Positions 38,927 through 50,199 of a stretch of 64,000 bases of DNA are shown here, one piece after another. The DNA lies in the NCBI RefSeq assembly GCF_900446255.1, contig NZ_UIGI01000001.1:4923947-4987946 (forward strand). Direction: 5' to 3'. The position numbers and the translations under genes were made by a program. The number at the start of each line of letters is the position of its first letter. Position 1 is the stretch's first letter. Below the pieces are notes generated by a model, which worked only from the letters and a program-made list of their open reading frames with translations, was not told where the DNA came from and searched no databases. The DNA is from Buttiauxella agrestis (GTDB taxonomy: Bacteria > Pseudomonadota > Gammaproteobacteria > Enterobacterales > Enterobacteriaceae).

Positions 38927-40756
38927 ATGTGTGGAATTGTTGGCGCGGTCGCGCAACGTGATATCGCTGAAATCCTTCTCGAAGGATTACGTCGTCTCGA
39001 ATACCGTGGTTATGACTCTGCGGGCCTGGCTGTAGTAGATGAAAAGGGTCATATGACCCGTCTGCGCCGCTTGGGTAAAGTGAACAAACTGGCCGAAGCC
39101 GCAGCAGAAACTGCGCTGCATGGCGGTACCGGTATTGCTCACACTCGCTGGGCGACTCACGGCGAACCATCAGAAGTTAACGCACACCCGCATGTTTCCG
39201 AACATATTGTGGTGGTTCATAACGGTATTATCGAAAACTACGAACCGCTGCGCGAAGCGTTGCAGGGTCGTGGCTACACATTCGTTTCACAAACCGATAC
39301 CGAAGTTATTGCTCACTTAGTCCATTGGGAACTGGAGCAAGGCGGTACTCTGCGTGAAGCCGTGCTGCGCACCATTCCACAACTGCGTGGCGCGTACGGC
39401 ACCGTAATCATGGACACCCGTAATCCGGATGTTCTGCTGGCTGCACGCTCTGGTAGCCCGATGGTTATCGGCTTGGGTATGGGTGAGAACTTTATCGCCT
39501 CCGACCAACTGGCACTGCTGCCGGTGACTCGTCGTTTCATCTTCCTTGAAGAAGGTGATATTGCGGAAGTGACTCGTCGTTCCGTTACCGTGTTTGATAC
39601 CAAAGGTGAGCAGGTTAAACGTCCTGACATCGAATCTAATTTGCAGTATGACGCGGGCGATAAAGGTATTTACCGTCACTACATGCAAAAAGAGATCTAC
39701 GAACAGCCGAACGCGATTAAAAATACCCTGACTGGCCGCATTAGTCATGGCGCTATCGATCTCTCTGAGCTTGGCCCGAAAGCTAACGAAATGCTGTCTC
39801 AGGTTGAGCATATTCAGATTGTTGCGTGTGGCACTTCCTATAACTCAGGCATGGTTTCACGTTACTGGTTTGAATCGCTGGCGGGCGTTCCGTGCGATGT
39901 CGAAATCGCCTCTGAATTCCGCTACCGCAAATCTGCGGTGCGTCGTAACAGCCTGATGATCACCCTTTCCCAATCTGGTGAAACGGCAGATACCCTTGCT
40001 GCGCTGCGTTTGTCTAAAGAGCTGGGCTATTTAGGTTCGCTGGCGATTTGTAACGTCCCGGGTTCTTCTCTGGTGCGTGAATCCGACCTGGCACTGATGA
40101 CCAACGCGGGCACCGAAATCGGTGTGGCTTCGACCAAAGCGTTTACCACTCAGCTGACCGTTCTGCTGATGCTGGTGGCGAAACTGAGCCGCCTGAAAGG
40201 CGCTGACGCAGCCATCGAGCAAGATATCGTGCATGGTTTGCAGGCGCTACCAAGCCGTATTGAGCAGATGCTTTCCCAGGATAAACGCATTGAAGCGCTG
40301 GCCGAAGATTTCTCCGACAAACATCATGCGTTGTTCTTAGGCCGTGGCGATCAGTATCCAATCGCAATGGAAGGCGCGCTGAAGCTCAAAGAGATTTCCT
40401 ACATTCACGCTGAAGCGTATGCGGCAGGTGAGCTGAAACATGGCCCACTGGCGCTGATTGATGCGGATATGCCGGTTATTGTTGTGGCTCCAAACAACGA
40501 GCTGCTAGAAAAGCTGAAATCAAATATCGAAGAAGTGCGCGCGCGCGGCGGCCATCTGTATGTATTTGCAGATAAAGATGCAGGCTTCGCCAGCAGCGAC
40601 AACATGCACATCATTGAGATGCCGCATGTAGAAGAAGTTATCGCGCCAATCTTCTACACCGTCCCGTTGCAGTTGCTGTCTTATCACGTTGCGCTTATCA
40701 AAGGCACCGACGTCGATCAGCCGCGTAACCTGGCGAAATCAGTTACGGTTGAGTAA
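38927..40756 (+). CDS. glmS: GlmS, glutamine:fructose-6-phosphate amidotransferase (isomerizing)
   Basis: A 609-aa enzyme making glucosamine-6-phosphate from fructose-6-phosphate and glutamine. The N-terminal class II glutaminase domain has nucleophile Cys at position 2 after Met removal (MCGIVGAV). Two SIS sugar-isomerase domains follow, and the C-terminus is [13 protein letters not shown]. In E. coli its mRNA is controlled by the sRNA GlmZ in the leader; I did not map the pairing site here. Confidence 0.98.
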   Translation: MCGIVGAVAQRDIAEILLEGLRRLEYRGYDSAGLAVVDEKGHMTRLRRLGKVNKLAEAAAETALHGGTGIAHTRWATHGEPSEVNAHPHVSEHIVVVHNGIIENYEPLREALQGRGYTFVSQTDTEVIAHLVHWELEQGGTLREAVLRTIPQLRGAYGTVIMDTRNPDVLLAARSGSPMVIGLGMGENFIASDQLALLPVTRRFIFLEEGDIAEVTRRSVTVFDTKGEQVKRPDIESNLQYDAGDKGIYRHYMQKEIYEQPNAIKNTLTGRISHGAIDLSELGPKANEMLSQVEHIQIVACGTSYNSGMVSRYWFESLAGVPCDVEIASEFRYRKSAVRRNSLMITLSQSGETADTLAALRLSKELGYLGSLAICNVPGSSLVRESDLALMTNAGTEIGVASTKAFTTQLTVLLMLVAKLSRLKGADAAIEQDIVHGLQALPSRIEQMLSQDKRIEALAEDFSDKHHALFLGRGDQYPIAMEGALKLKEISYIHAEAYAAGELKHGPLALIDADMPVIVVAPNNELLEKLKSNIEEVRARGGHLYVFADKDAGFASSDNMHIIEMPHVEEVIAPIFYTVPLQLLSYHVALIKGTDVDQPRNLAKSVTVE

Positions 40757-40782
40757 GCCGTTTTAAGCTGTCATACAAAATG

Positions 40783-40820
40783 AAAAAGCCCGGTTGCGTT
40801 TAGCACAACCGGGCTTTTTA
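40783..40820. terminator. Bidirectional terminator between glmS and the exuT-like gene
   Basis: A perfect 10-bp stem AGCCCGGTTG/CAACCGGGCT, with A residues on the left and TTTTT on the right, lies 26 bases after glmS and 8 bases before the stop of the convergent transporter gene. Confidence 0.93.
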
Positions 40821-40828
40821 TTGCTAAA

Positions 40829-42100
40829 TCAATTCTCTTCCTGCGTCACCAGTTTTGGTTCTTCAGGTGATTTCAGCAACACCCACAAGACAATCGCCCC
40901 GATAACATCAAATACCGAAAGCACGGCGAACAGCGGGCTGAAACCAACCGTGTCGGCCAGCGCACCCACAACCAGTGCAAACATGGTGCTGGCAGTCCAC
41001 GCAGCCATGCCGGTGAATCCGTTAGCGGTAGCAACTTCGTTGGAGTCAAACATATCAGAAGATAGTGTAATCAACGCGCCAGACAGTGACTGGTGAGCGA
41101 AGCCACCAACGCATAACAGTGCAATCGCCACCATTGGACTGCCGAACAAGCCGACCATTCCCGGTAGGATCATAAGCGCCGCACCCATCGTGACCACCAG
41201 CTTGCGTGACACAACAATATTCACACCAAACATCTTCTGGAACATACCCGGCAAATAACCACCAATAATGCAGCCAAAATCGGCGAACAGCATCGGGATC
41301 CAGGCAAACATGGCGATATCTTTGAGGTTAAAGCCGTAGGTGTGCACCATAAACAGTGGGATCCATGCGTTAAACGTCCCCCACGCAGGTTCCGCCAGGA
41401 AACGCGGTAATGCGATACCCCAAAACTTACGTTGTTTCAGCAGGCGGCCAATGCGGACTTTCTCAACCTTTGGTTTCTCAGGCTGCCCATCGGTTATATA
41501 GAGATACTCTTCCCGAGACAGTGATTTGGTTTTTGACGGGCGGTTATAGGTGAAATACCAACCAGCTGCCCATAGCACGCTGAAAATACCGACGATAATA
41601 AATGCCAGTCTCCAGTCCCTGATATAGATTGCCCACGCGACCAGCGGAGGTGCAATCACCGCGCCAATAGAGGAACCAACGTTGAAATAGCCCACAGCAA
41701 CCGAACGTTCAGTATCCGGGAACCATTCAGTTACTGATTTCAAACCAGCAGGTATCATCGCACTTTCAGCGAAACCGCCGAGGCCACGGAACATTGCCAG
41801 ACCTTTCCAGCCAGTCGCGAATGACGCGCCAATGCAGAACACGCCCCACATCAGGCCGAAAATGGTGTAACCCACCTTTGTACCCAATGTATCAAGCAGA
41901 TAACCGGCAATAGGTTGTGCAATGGTGTAGCAGGCCGAGAATGTCGCAATAATGTAAGAATATTGCTGGGTGGTAATGTGCAGATCGCTCTGTAATGTTG
42001 GCGCTGCGGCAGAAATAGTATTTCGGGTTAAATAGCAAAGAATGGTGCCTAATGTCACCAGTGACAGCATAAACCAGCGCTTGTGGCCTGTTTTGCGCAT
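40829..42100 (-). CDS. ExuT-like hexuronate (galacturonate/glucuronate) MFS transporter
   Basis: A 423-aa MFS protein of the anion:cation symporter family with about 12 membrane segments. Long blocks are nearly identical to E. coli ExuT as I remember it: TISAAAPTLQ, TQQYSYIIATFSA, SAMIPAGLKS, IALPRFLAEPAWGTFNAWIP, GGFAHQSLSGALITLSSD and VVGALADTVGFSPLFAVLSV. I chose the ATG at 42100 (MRKTGHKRW) behind GGGGA; the longer frame adds 19 unlikely residues. ExuT imports aldohexuronates, the final products of pectin breakdown, which suits the lyase gene 4 kb away. It may be an exuT paralogue, since exuT normally lies near uxaCA, so I leave the symbol blank. Glucarate/galactarate specificity is less likely. 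Confidence 0.85.
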   Translation of the reverse strand: MRKTGHKRWFMLSLVTLGTILCYLTRNTISAAAPTLQSDLHITTQQYSYIIATFSACYTIAQPIAGYLLDTLGTKVGYTIFGLMWGVFCIGASFATGWKGLAMFRGLGGFAESAMIPAGLKSVTEWFPDTERSVAVGYFNVGSSIGAVIAPPLVAWAIYIRDWRLAFIIVGIFSVLWAAGWYFTYNRPSKTKSLSREEYLYITDGQPEKPKVEKVRIGRLLKQRKFWGIALPRFLAEPAWGTFNAWIPLFMVHTYGFNLKDIAMFAWIPMLFADFGCIIGGYLPGMFQKMFGVNIVVSRKLVVTMGAALMILPGMVGLFGSPMVAIALLCVGGFAHQSLSGALITLSSDMFDSNEVATANGFTGMAAWTASTMFALVVGALADTVGFSPLFAVLSVFDVIGAIVLWVLLKSPEEPKLVTQEEN

Positions 42101-42240
42101 AATGAATCCCCGTTTTACAAGCAATAAGTGGCCTGACCGCTGCAAGGCAGCAGGCAAATAAATAATTCAGAGGAGATAAAAATCAGCGGCGCTTCAGAAG
42201 ACGTCGAGGATTCTGGTTTGGCCCATCCTGGACTTGTTTT

Positions 42241-42256
42241 TGTTATGCAGATCACA
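42241..42256 (-). promoter_or_regulatory. CRP site upstream of the exuT-like gene
   Basis: The minus strand reads TGTGATCTGCATAACA: the left half matches the CRP consensus exactly and the right half has four of five. A possible -10 CAGAAT lies at 42210-42215, so the site is centred about 45 bases before a predicted start. CRP control fits a hexuronate transporter. Confidence 0.6.
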
Positions 42257-42344
42257 CTATGTGTTGATAATGAACCTGTGTTTCACTTTTATTTGTGATT
42301 CATCTCAATTTTTTGTGTGTAATCTACCCCTAACGGGTAATGTA

Positions 42345-42360
42345 TGTGATATGCGTCACA
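42345..42360. promoter_or_regulatory. Perfect CRP consensus site in the exuT-like/rluF-like intergenic region
   Basis: TGTGATATGCGTCACA has both CRP half-sites exact with a 6-base spacer. It is 30 bases before the proposed start of the pseudouridine synthase gene and 245 bases before the transporter start, so the gene it controls is not obvious. The intervening 42101-42389 contains no other gene. Confidence 0.7.
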
Positions 42361-42389
42361 TTTCTTTAAGTGATGAATTAATGGTAATT

Positions 42390-43145
42390 ATGCAAGATAT
42401 GAATGAGACGCACCGCAAAAGGCCCATCGATTCACCGGTACGAATTAATAAATACATTAGCGATAGCGGTATCTGCTCTCGCCGTGAAGCCGATCGCCAC
42501 GTCGAACAGGGCAGTGTTTTTATTAACGGCAGGCAGGTCAGCTTTGGTGCTCAGGTCTTTGCTGGCGATGTGGTGAAAGTGAATGACCAGCTTATTGAGC
42601 CACGAGATGACCACGGTCTGGTGTTGATCGCGTTGAATAAGCCTGTTGGCATCATCACCACGATGAAAAAGAGCGTGCGAGGGAATATCAGCGCTCTTAT
42701 TAACGGCGACCAACGTATTTCCCCGATAGGGCGTCTGGATAAAGATTCGCAGGGGCTCATTTTGCTGACCAATCACGGCGATGTGGTTAATAAAATTCTG
42801 CGCGCGGGCAACAATCACGAAAAAGAGTATGTGGTCAGCGTCAATAAGACGGTGACTGAGGAGTTTATTACGGGTTTATGCGCGGGTGTTCCTGTACTGG
42901 GTACGGTGACAAAACCATGTAAAGCGACGAAAGAATCGGACCAGATATTTCGTATTACTTTAGTTCAGGGATTGAATCGCCAGATTCGCCGAATGTGCAA
43001 ATATTTCGGCTATGAAGTGACCCGACTTGAACGTATCCGCATCATGAATATCCATCTGGAAGGGCTACCGCTGGGGGAATCGCGCTACCTGAGCCGCGAC
43101 GAACAGGACGAGCTACTGAAACGAATTGAACACTCAGAATCCTGA
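42390..43145 (+). CDS. RluF-like pseudouridine synthase (RsuA/RluB/E/F family)
   Basis: Begins with an S4 RNA-binding domain ([20 protein letters not shown] then FINGRQV), followed by the pseudouridine synthase domain with catalytic aspartate in [13 protein letters not shown]. The C-terminal block [19 protein letters not shown] is typical of RluF. E. coli RluF (290 aa, modifies U2604 of 23S) has a Lys-rich tail of about 40 residues that is absent in this 251-aa protein. The frame is open from 42234, but that extension is Cys/Phe-rich and contains a CRP site; ATGs at 42381, 42390 and 42399 are candidates and none has a good ribosome-binding site. Its place between glmS and pstS is unusual; E. 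coli rluF lies elsewhere, so this may be a paralogue. Confidence 0.82.
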   Translation: MQDMNETHRKRPIDSPVRINKYISDSGICSRREADRHVEQGSVFINGRQVSFGAQVFAGDVVKVNDQLIEPRDDHGLVLIALNKPVGIITTMKKSVRGNISALINGDQRISPIGRLDKDSQGLILLTNHGDVVNKILRAGNNHEKEYVVSVNKTVTEEFITGLCAGVPVLGTVTKPCKATKESDQIFRITLVQGLNRQIRRMCKYFGYEVTRLERIRIMNIHLEGLPLGESRYLSRDEQDELLKRIEHSES

Positions 43146-43177
43146 GTATGACAGCTGGAAATATGCCCCAAAGCGGC

Positions 43178-43229
43178 TTGTCATAAAACTGTCATAATTC
43201 GTACATTTAAATGTCACCAAACTGTCCTA
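43178..43229 (+). promoter_or_regulatory. Pho box array (PhoB operator) of pstS
   Basis: Five direct 7-bp half-sites spaced 11 bp apart: TTGTCAT, CTGTCAT, CGTACAT, ATGTCAC, CTGTCCT, separated by 4-bp A/T-rich spacers. This equals two and a half Pho boxes and aligns with the E. coli pstS promoter, where PhoB-P replaces -35 recognition. Confidence 0.92.
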
Positions 43230-43285
43230 TTTTCTATCCTGCAACCACTAAACAACGAGTTACGTTCACCTCTGCAGGAGACATT

Positions 43286-44326
43286 ATGAAAGTTATGCGT
43301 ACCACTGTCGCAACTGTTGTCGCCGCGACCTTATCCCTGAGTGCTTTCGGCGCGTTTGCTGCTGCAAGCCTGACTGGCGCTGGTGCAACCTTCCCTGCGC
43401 CGGTGTATGCCAAATGGGCAGATACTTACAATAAATCAACTGGTAACAAAGTGAATTACCAGGGTATCGGCTCCTCCGGTGGCGTTAAACAAATCATTGC
43501 TCACACCGTGGATTTCGGCGCATCTGACGCGCCATTGTCTGATGAAAAGCTGCAACAAGAAGGTTTGTTCCAGTTCCCGACTGTCATCGGCGGTGTTGTT
43601 CTGGCGGTTAACCTGCCAGGCGTGAAATCCGGCGAGCTGGTGCTCGACGGTAAAACCCTGGGTGACATCTACCTTGGTAAAATCAAAAAATGGGATGACG
43701 AAGCAATCGCTAAACTCAACCCAGGCATGAAACTGCCACAGCAGAACATTGCGGTTGTGCGTCGTGCTGACGGCTCCGGCACTTCCTTCGTCTTCACCAG
43801 CTACCTGGCGAAAGTGAACGAAGAGTGGAAAACTAAAATCGGTGCAGGCTCAACGGTAAACTGGCCGACGGGTCTGGGCGGTAAAGGTAACGACGGTATC
43901 GCCGCGTTTGTTCAGCGTCTGCCAGGTTCAATCGGTTATGTTGAATACGCTTACGCTAAGCAAAACAACCTCGCTTATACCAAACTGGTTTCAGCTGATG
44001 GTAAGCCAGTAGCGCCTTCTGAAGAGAACTTTGCAAATGCTGCAAAAGGTGCAGACTGGAGCAAATCATTCGCTCAGGATCTGACAAATCAGAAAGGTGA
44101 CAGCGCGTGGCCAATCACGTCCACCACCTTCATTCTGGTTCACAAAGAGCAGAAAAACCCAGAGCAAGGCGCTGAAGTGCTGAAGTTCTTCGACTGGGCT
44201 TACAAAGACGGTGCAAAACAGGCGAGTGACCTGGATTACGCTGCCCTGCCAGACGCTGTAGTTGAACAAGTTCGTGCAGCATGGAAGACCAACGTGAAAG
44301 ACAGCTCCGGTAAGGCGCTTTATTAA
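43286..44326 (+). CDS. pstS: PstS, periplasmic phosphate-binding protein
   Basis: A 346-aa protein from the ATG at 43286, with CAGGAG six bases upstream. Residues 1-25 form the signal peptide ([12 protein letters not shown], cleavage near AFA/AASLTG). Phosphate ligands lie in [36 protein letters not shown] and [12 protein letters not shown]. It is the first gene of pstSCAB-phoU under PhoB control. Confidence 0.98.
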   Translation: MKVMRTTVATVVAATLSLSAFGAFAAASLTGAGATFPAPVYAKWADTYNKSTGNKVNYQGIGSSGGVKQIIAHTVDFGASDAPLSDEKLQQEGLFQFPTVIGGVVLAVNLPGVKSGELVLDGKTLGDIYLGKIKKWDDEAIAKLNPGMKLPQQNIAVVRRADGSGTSFVFTSYLAKVNEEWKTKIGAGSTVNWPTGLGGKGNDGIAAFVQRLPGSIGYVEYAYAKQNNLAYTKLVSADGKPVAPSEENFANAAKGADWSKSFAQDLTNQKGDSAWPITSTTFILVHKEQKNPEQGAEVLKFFDWAYKDGAKQASDLDYAALPDAVVEQVRAAWKTNVKDSSGKALY

Positions 44327-44337
44327 TTAATGAAAAT

Positions 44338-44412
44338 GGCGGATGGCGTGAATGCTTATCCGCCTTACAACTGCTTTTCGTAGGTCGGATTAGCGTAAGC
44401 GACATCCGACAT
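44338..44412. repeat. Paired REP elements (BIME) between pstS and pstC
   Basis: Two palindromic units: GGCGGATGGCG with its partner TTATCCGCC (44338-44364), and GTCGGAT with ATCCGAC (44384-44410). Such repeats in E. coli stabilise upstream mRNA, fitting higher expression of pstS than of pstC. Confidence 0.82.
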
Positions 44413-44445
44413 GTTGTAAGAAATGTATTTAAACTTAAAGAGTAA

Positions 44446-47119
<2,674 letters not shown>

Positions 47120-47133
47120 TCCGGGAGAATACA

Positions 47134-47859
47134 ATGGATAGCCTCAATCTCAACAAACACATTTCCGGCCAGTTTAACGCCGAGCTGGAATATATCCGCA
47201 CCCAGGTCATGACCATGGGTGGGCTGGTGGAGCAACAGCTTTCTGATGCGATCACCGCCATGCACAATCAAGATGGCGAGCTGGCAAAGCGCGTCATCGA
47301 AGGCGACCAGAAAGTTAACATGATGGAAGTGGCGATCGATGAAGCCTGCGTGCGTATCATCGCTAAACGCCAGCCAACCGCCAGCGACCTGCGTCTGGTA
47401 ATGGCTATCATCAAAACGATTTCTGAGCTGGAACGTATCGGTGATGTCGCGGATAAAATCTGCCGCACGGCGCTGGAGAAATTCTCCCACCAGCACCAGC
47501 CGCTGCTGGTGAGCCTCGAGTCATTAGGCCGCCACACCGTGCAAATGCTGCACGACGTGCTGGATGCGTTTGCGCGTATGGATCTTGACGAAGCGGTGCG
47601 TATTTATCGCGAAGATAAGAAAGTTGACCAGGAATATGAAGGCATCGTGCGCCAGTTGATGACTTATATGATGGAAGACTCGCGCACCATTCCAAGCGTG
47701 CTGACTGCTCTGTTCTGCGCGCGTTCTATCGAGCGTATCGGCGACCGTTGCCAGAACATCTGCGAGTTTATTTTCTACTTCGTTAAAGGGCAGGACTTCC
47801 GTCATGTCGGCGGCGACGAACTGGATAAACTGCTGGCGGGTAAAGACCCGAAAGAGTGA
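47134..47859 (+). CDS. phoU: PhoU, phosphate signalling regulator
   Basis: A 241-aa protein with two three-helix bundles and conserved metal-binding E/DxxxD motifs ([13 protein letters not shown] and [13 protein letters not shown]). It links PstSCAB to PhoR and silences the Pho regulon when phosphate is plentiful. Last gene of the pst operon, 14 bp after pstB. Confidence 0.98.
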   Translation: MDSLNLNKHISGQFNAELEYIRTQVMTMGGLVEQQLSDAITAMHNQDGELAKRVIEGDQKVNMMEVAIDEACVRIIAKRQPTASDLRLVMAIIKTISELERIGDVADKICRTALEKFSHQHQPLLVSLESLGRHTVQMLHDVLDAFARMDLDEAVRIYREDKKVDQEYEGIVRQLMTYMMEDSRTIPSVLTALFCARSIERIGDRCQNICEFIFYFVKGQDFRHVGGDELDKLLAGKDPKE

Positions 47860-47872
47860 TCAAAAAACGTAT

Positions 47873-47904
47873 AAAAAAACGCCAGCGAATCGCTGGCGTT
47901 TTTA
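47873..47904. terminator. Bidirectional terminator between phoU and the PTS operon
   Basis: The stem ACGCCAGCGA/TCGCTGGCGT with an A-run on the left and TTTTT on the right lies between the convergent ends of phoU and the EIIC gene. Confidence 0.92.
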
Positions 47905-47923
47905 TTGGTACGTCACTCAAAGA

Positions 47924-49180
47924 TTAGCGAACGATAATCCCTAACAGAATCCCCAGCGCACCAAAGTCGGCATCACTGAAAGTGGTGTTAGCAAAACCGA
48001 TATCGCCCAGCACTGGCAGCAAGAACACTGGCAGGAAGGTAATCAGCAAGCCCTGCGCAAATGCTCCCAGAATCGCGCCACGACGTCCGCCGGTTGCGTT
48101 ACCGAATACACCAGCGGCTGCACCGACGAAGAAGTGCGGCACCACGCCTGGGATAATCACGGTCATGTTCAACAGATACAGCGCGAACATACCGATTAAA
48201 CCTGCGGCAAAGCTGCTCAGGAAGCCAACCAGCACAGCATTAGGTGCATACGGGAACACGACCGGGCAATCGAGCGCTGGCTTCGCGTTCGGCACCAACT
48301 TGTCGGAAATACCTTTGAACGCTGGAACGATTTCCGCAATCACCATGCGCACACCTTGCAGGATGATGTACACACCTGCCGCAAAGGTAATGGATTGCAT
48401 GATGGAGAACATGAACCAGTTTTTACCACCGCTCAACTCTTTCACCACGTCAGCGCCCGCAAACAGGCACGTCACGAGGAAGATAATGCTCATGGTAAAG
48501 GAGATAGCGACCGGTGTATCACGCAAGAACAGCAGACTTTTCGGCACGTTCATGTCTTCAGTCGAATGTTCTTTATTACCAAACTTGCTGCCGATGAAAC
48601 CCGCCAGCACATAAGATAATGTCGAGAAGTGGCCAATTGCTACGTCGTCAGAACCGGTAACTTGCTTCATGTAAGGGTGCGCAATGGCCGGGAAAAAGAC
48701 CATCGCCACACCCACCACCAGCGAGCCAACAGCAATCAGTGTTACGCCAGTCATGCCAGCCGTTGCCAGAATCACCGCCACCATCATCGACATAAACAAC
48801 GTGTGATGACCGGTCAGGAAGATAAATTTCCACGGTGTGAAGCGGGCAATCAAGATGTTGATAACCATGGCGAAGAACATGATCATCGCCATCTCTTTAC
48901 CGAAGCTTTTCTGTGCGACGGAAACAATAGCTTCGTTGTTCGGCACCACGCCCTGAATACCAAAGGCGTGCTGGAATATATTGGCGAAATCACCCAGCGA
49001 AGACACGACCAGGCCAGCACCGGCACCTAAAATCACAAAACCCATAATGGTTTTGACGGTGCCTTTAATACATTCTGTGACCGGTTTTTTCTGTGCAATC
49101 AAACCAATCAAAGCGATTAAACCGACCAGTACAGCCGGTTCGGAAAGCACATCGCTCATCAAAAAACGAAAGAAATCCAT
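47924..49180 (-). CDS. PTS EIIC, ascorbate/UlaA-SgaT family
   Basis: A 418-aa polytopic membrane protein of the EIIC SgaT/UlaA family (L-ascorbate type), with about 11 hydrophobic segments. It has typical segments such as TGHHTLFMSMMVAVIL and FPYAPNAVLVGFLSSF and the glycine-rich PHFFVGAAAGVFGNATGGRRGAI. No EIIB or EIIA is fused. It is the last gene of a three-gene operon with EIIA and EIIB, opposite to phoU. The substrate is not certain: the family includes ascorbate and other uncharacterised sugars, and no UlaDEF-type catabolic genes are adjacent. Confidence 0.85.
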   Translation of the reverse strand: MDFFRFLMSDVLSEPAVLVGLIALIGLIAQKKPVTECIKGTVKTIMGFVILGAGAGLVVSSLGDFANIFQHAFGIQGVVPNNEAIVSVAQKSFGKEMAMIMFFAMVINILIARFTPWKFIFLTGHHTLFMSMMVAVILATAGMTGVTLIAVGSLVVGVAMVFFPAIAHPYMKQVTGSDDVAIGHFSTLSYVLAGFIGSKFGNKEHSTEDMNVPKSLLFLRDTPVAISFTMSIIFLVTCLFAGADVVKELSGGKNWFMFSIMQSITFAAGVYIILQGVRMVIAEIVPAFKGISDKLVPNAKPALDCPVVFPYAPNAVLVGFLSSFAAGLIGMFALYLLNMTVIIPGVVPHFFVGAAAGVFGNATGGRRGAILGAFAQGLLITFLPVFLLPVLGDIGFANTTFSDADFGALGILLGIIVR

Positions 49181-49192
49181 ATCGACCCCTGC

Positions 49193-49480
49193 TTACAGTG
49201 CGCCTAACTCGGTTAATGCCACGGACAAACGTTCTTTCATGGCTTTCTTATCGATCATATTGTCCAGTGCGACGATTTTGCCGCCGACGGACTGTGCGAC
49301 TAATTGCTCGGCAATGTCTTTGGTGCCGACAAAAATATCGCTCGGCGTGCCTTTGGCGGAGCCGAGGTCAACGTGATCGACTTCAGCGCTCACGCCGAGA
49401 TCTTTAACGATGGTTTTAATGCTCATTTCCATCATCAGACTGGTGCCTAAACCGTTACCGCATACCACTGTGATTTTCAT
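49193..49480 (-). CDS. PTS EIIB, ascorbate/lactose-type
   Basis: A 95-aa cytoplasmic phosphotransfer subunit. The phospho-accepting cysteine is in the N-terminal VVCGNGLGTSLMMEM loop (Cys at residue 7 from this start). Two adjacent ATGs are possible (49483 and 49480); the second has the better spacing from AGGAG. It lies between EIIA and EIIC genes, 12 bp before the EIIC start. Confidence 0.88.
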   Translation of the reverse strand: MKITVVCGNGLGTSLMMEMSIKTIVKDLGVSAEVDHVDLGSAKGTPSDIFVGTKDIAEQLVAQSVGGKIVALDNMIDKKAMKERLSVALTELGAL

Positions 49481-49498
49481 CATTGTTCTCCTGGATAA

Positions 49499-49942
49499 TT
49501 AATAGCGCGCAATGACGGACAAAATGTCTTGCGATGTTTTGGCCGTCAAAATGGCCTGAATGTCTTGTTCGTTATCGAATAGCTGAGCGAGTTGAGAAAT
49601 CGCTTCGATGTGGCTGGTGCTGTCGGTTGCGGCCAACACAATCAACAGTTTTACCGGATCGTTTTCATCGGCATCAAAATTCACGCCTGAGGTAATCAGC
49701 GTTAGCGCCAGCGCCAGTTTATTTGCGCCCTCTTCTGGACGTGCATGTGGCATCGCAATGCCTGGGCCTACCACGTAATACGGGCCGATAGCTTCATGCG
49801 ATCGGTAAATAGCTTCGACATAACGTGGTTCAATCGAGCCGTTTTCAATCAACGGGCGACACGAAATGGCTACGGCGTCGCGCCAGTCTTTAGCCTGCTC
49901 AACGACCTGAATGACCTCTGCGGTTAATAGATTTTTTAACAT
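49499..49942 (-). CDS. PTS EIIA, fructose/mannitol-type (UlaC-like)
   Basis: A 147-aa EIIA-2 domain protein. The active-site histidine lies in GIAMPHARPEEGANK and the family C-terminal helix in LFDNEQDIQAILTA. It is the first gene of the operon; its phosphate passes to the EIIB cysteine. Expected to act in the cytoplasm. Confidence 0.88.
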   Translation of the reverse strand: MLKNLLTAEVIQVVEQAKDWRDAVAISCRPLIENGSIEPRYVEAIYRSHEAIGPYYVVGPGIAMPHARPEEGANKLALALTLITSGVNFDADENDPVKLLIVLAATDSTSHIEAISQLAQLFDNEQDIQAILTAKTSQDILSVIARY

Positions 49943-50001
49943 GCGTCTGATAACTCCCGATGATAATTAACAGGAGAGTAGATATTTTATGTATTAATTA
50001 A

Positions 50002-50054
50002 TGTGATGGTTGTCGCATTTGATAGCGCTATCAAGGATTGTGATAACGCTATCA
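50002..50054. promoter_or_regulatory. CRP site and two LacI-type operators of the PTS operon/regulator pair
   Basis: TGTGATGGTTGTCGCA (50002-50017) is a CRP site with nine of ten consensus bases. Next come two 14-bp palindromes, TGATAGCGCTATCA (50020-50033, perfect) and TGATAACGCTATCA (50041-50054, one asymmetric base), 21 bp apart, that is two helical turns. They lie in the divergent region between the EIIA gene and the LacI-family gene and are probably its operators. A possible minus-strand -10 TACTCT (49975-49980) would place the CRP site at -41.5. Confidence 0.75.
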
Positions 50055-50072
50055 TTTATCCCTGCTCCGACT

Positions 50073-50102
50073 TTGGCTATATCCAGTTCCGGCATATACA
50101 AT
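50073..50102 (+). promoter_or_regulatory. Promoter of the LacI-family regulator gene
   Basis: -35-like TTGGCT (50073-50078), an 18-bp spacer and -10 TACAAT (50097-50102), about 98 bases before the start codon. Confidence 0.5.
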
Positions 50103-50199
50103 GCGTTAGAGTTTTTGCTAACGTGTTCAATTGTTTGACGGATAGACGGTGAAATAAAAATAATGAAAACAGTGAGTTGTAGTTGCCCGGAGAACCAGA

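Noticed and set aside
42160-42240. UxuR/ExuR operator before the exuT-like gene
   Set aside because: I looked for the AATTGGTATACCAATT type. Only a loose TGG-N6-CCA symmetry at about 42214-42225 was found, which is too weak to report.
42234-42389. 52-codon N-terminal extension of the RluF-like gene
   Set aside because: It is rich in Cys and Phe, not part of the family, and contains a perfect CRP site.
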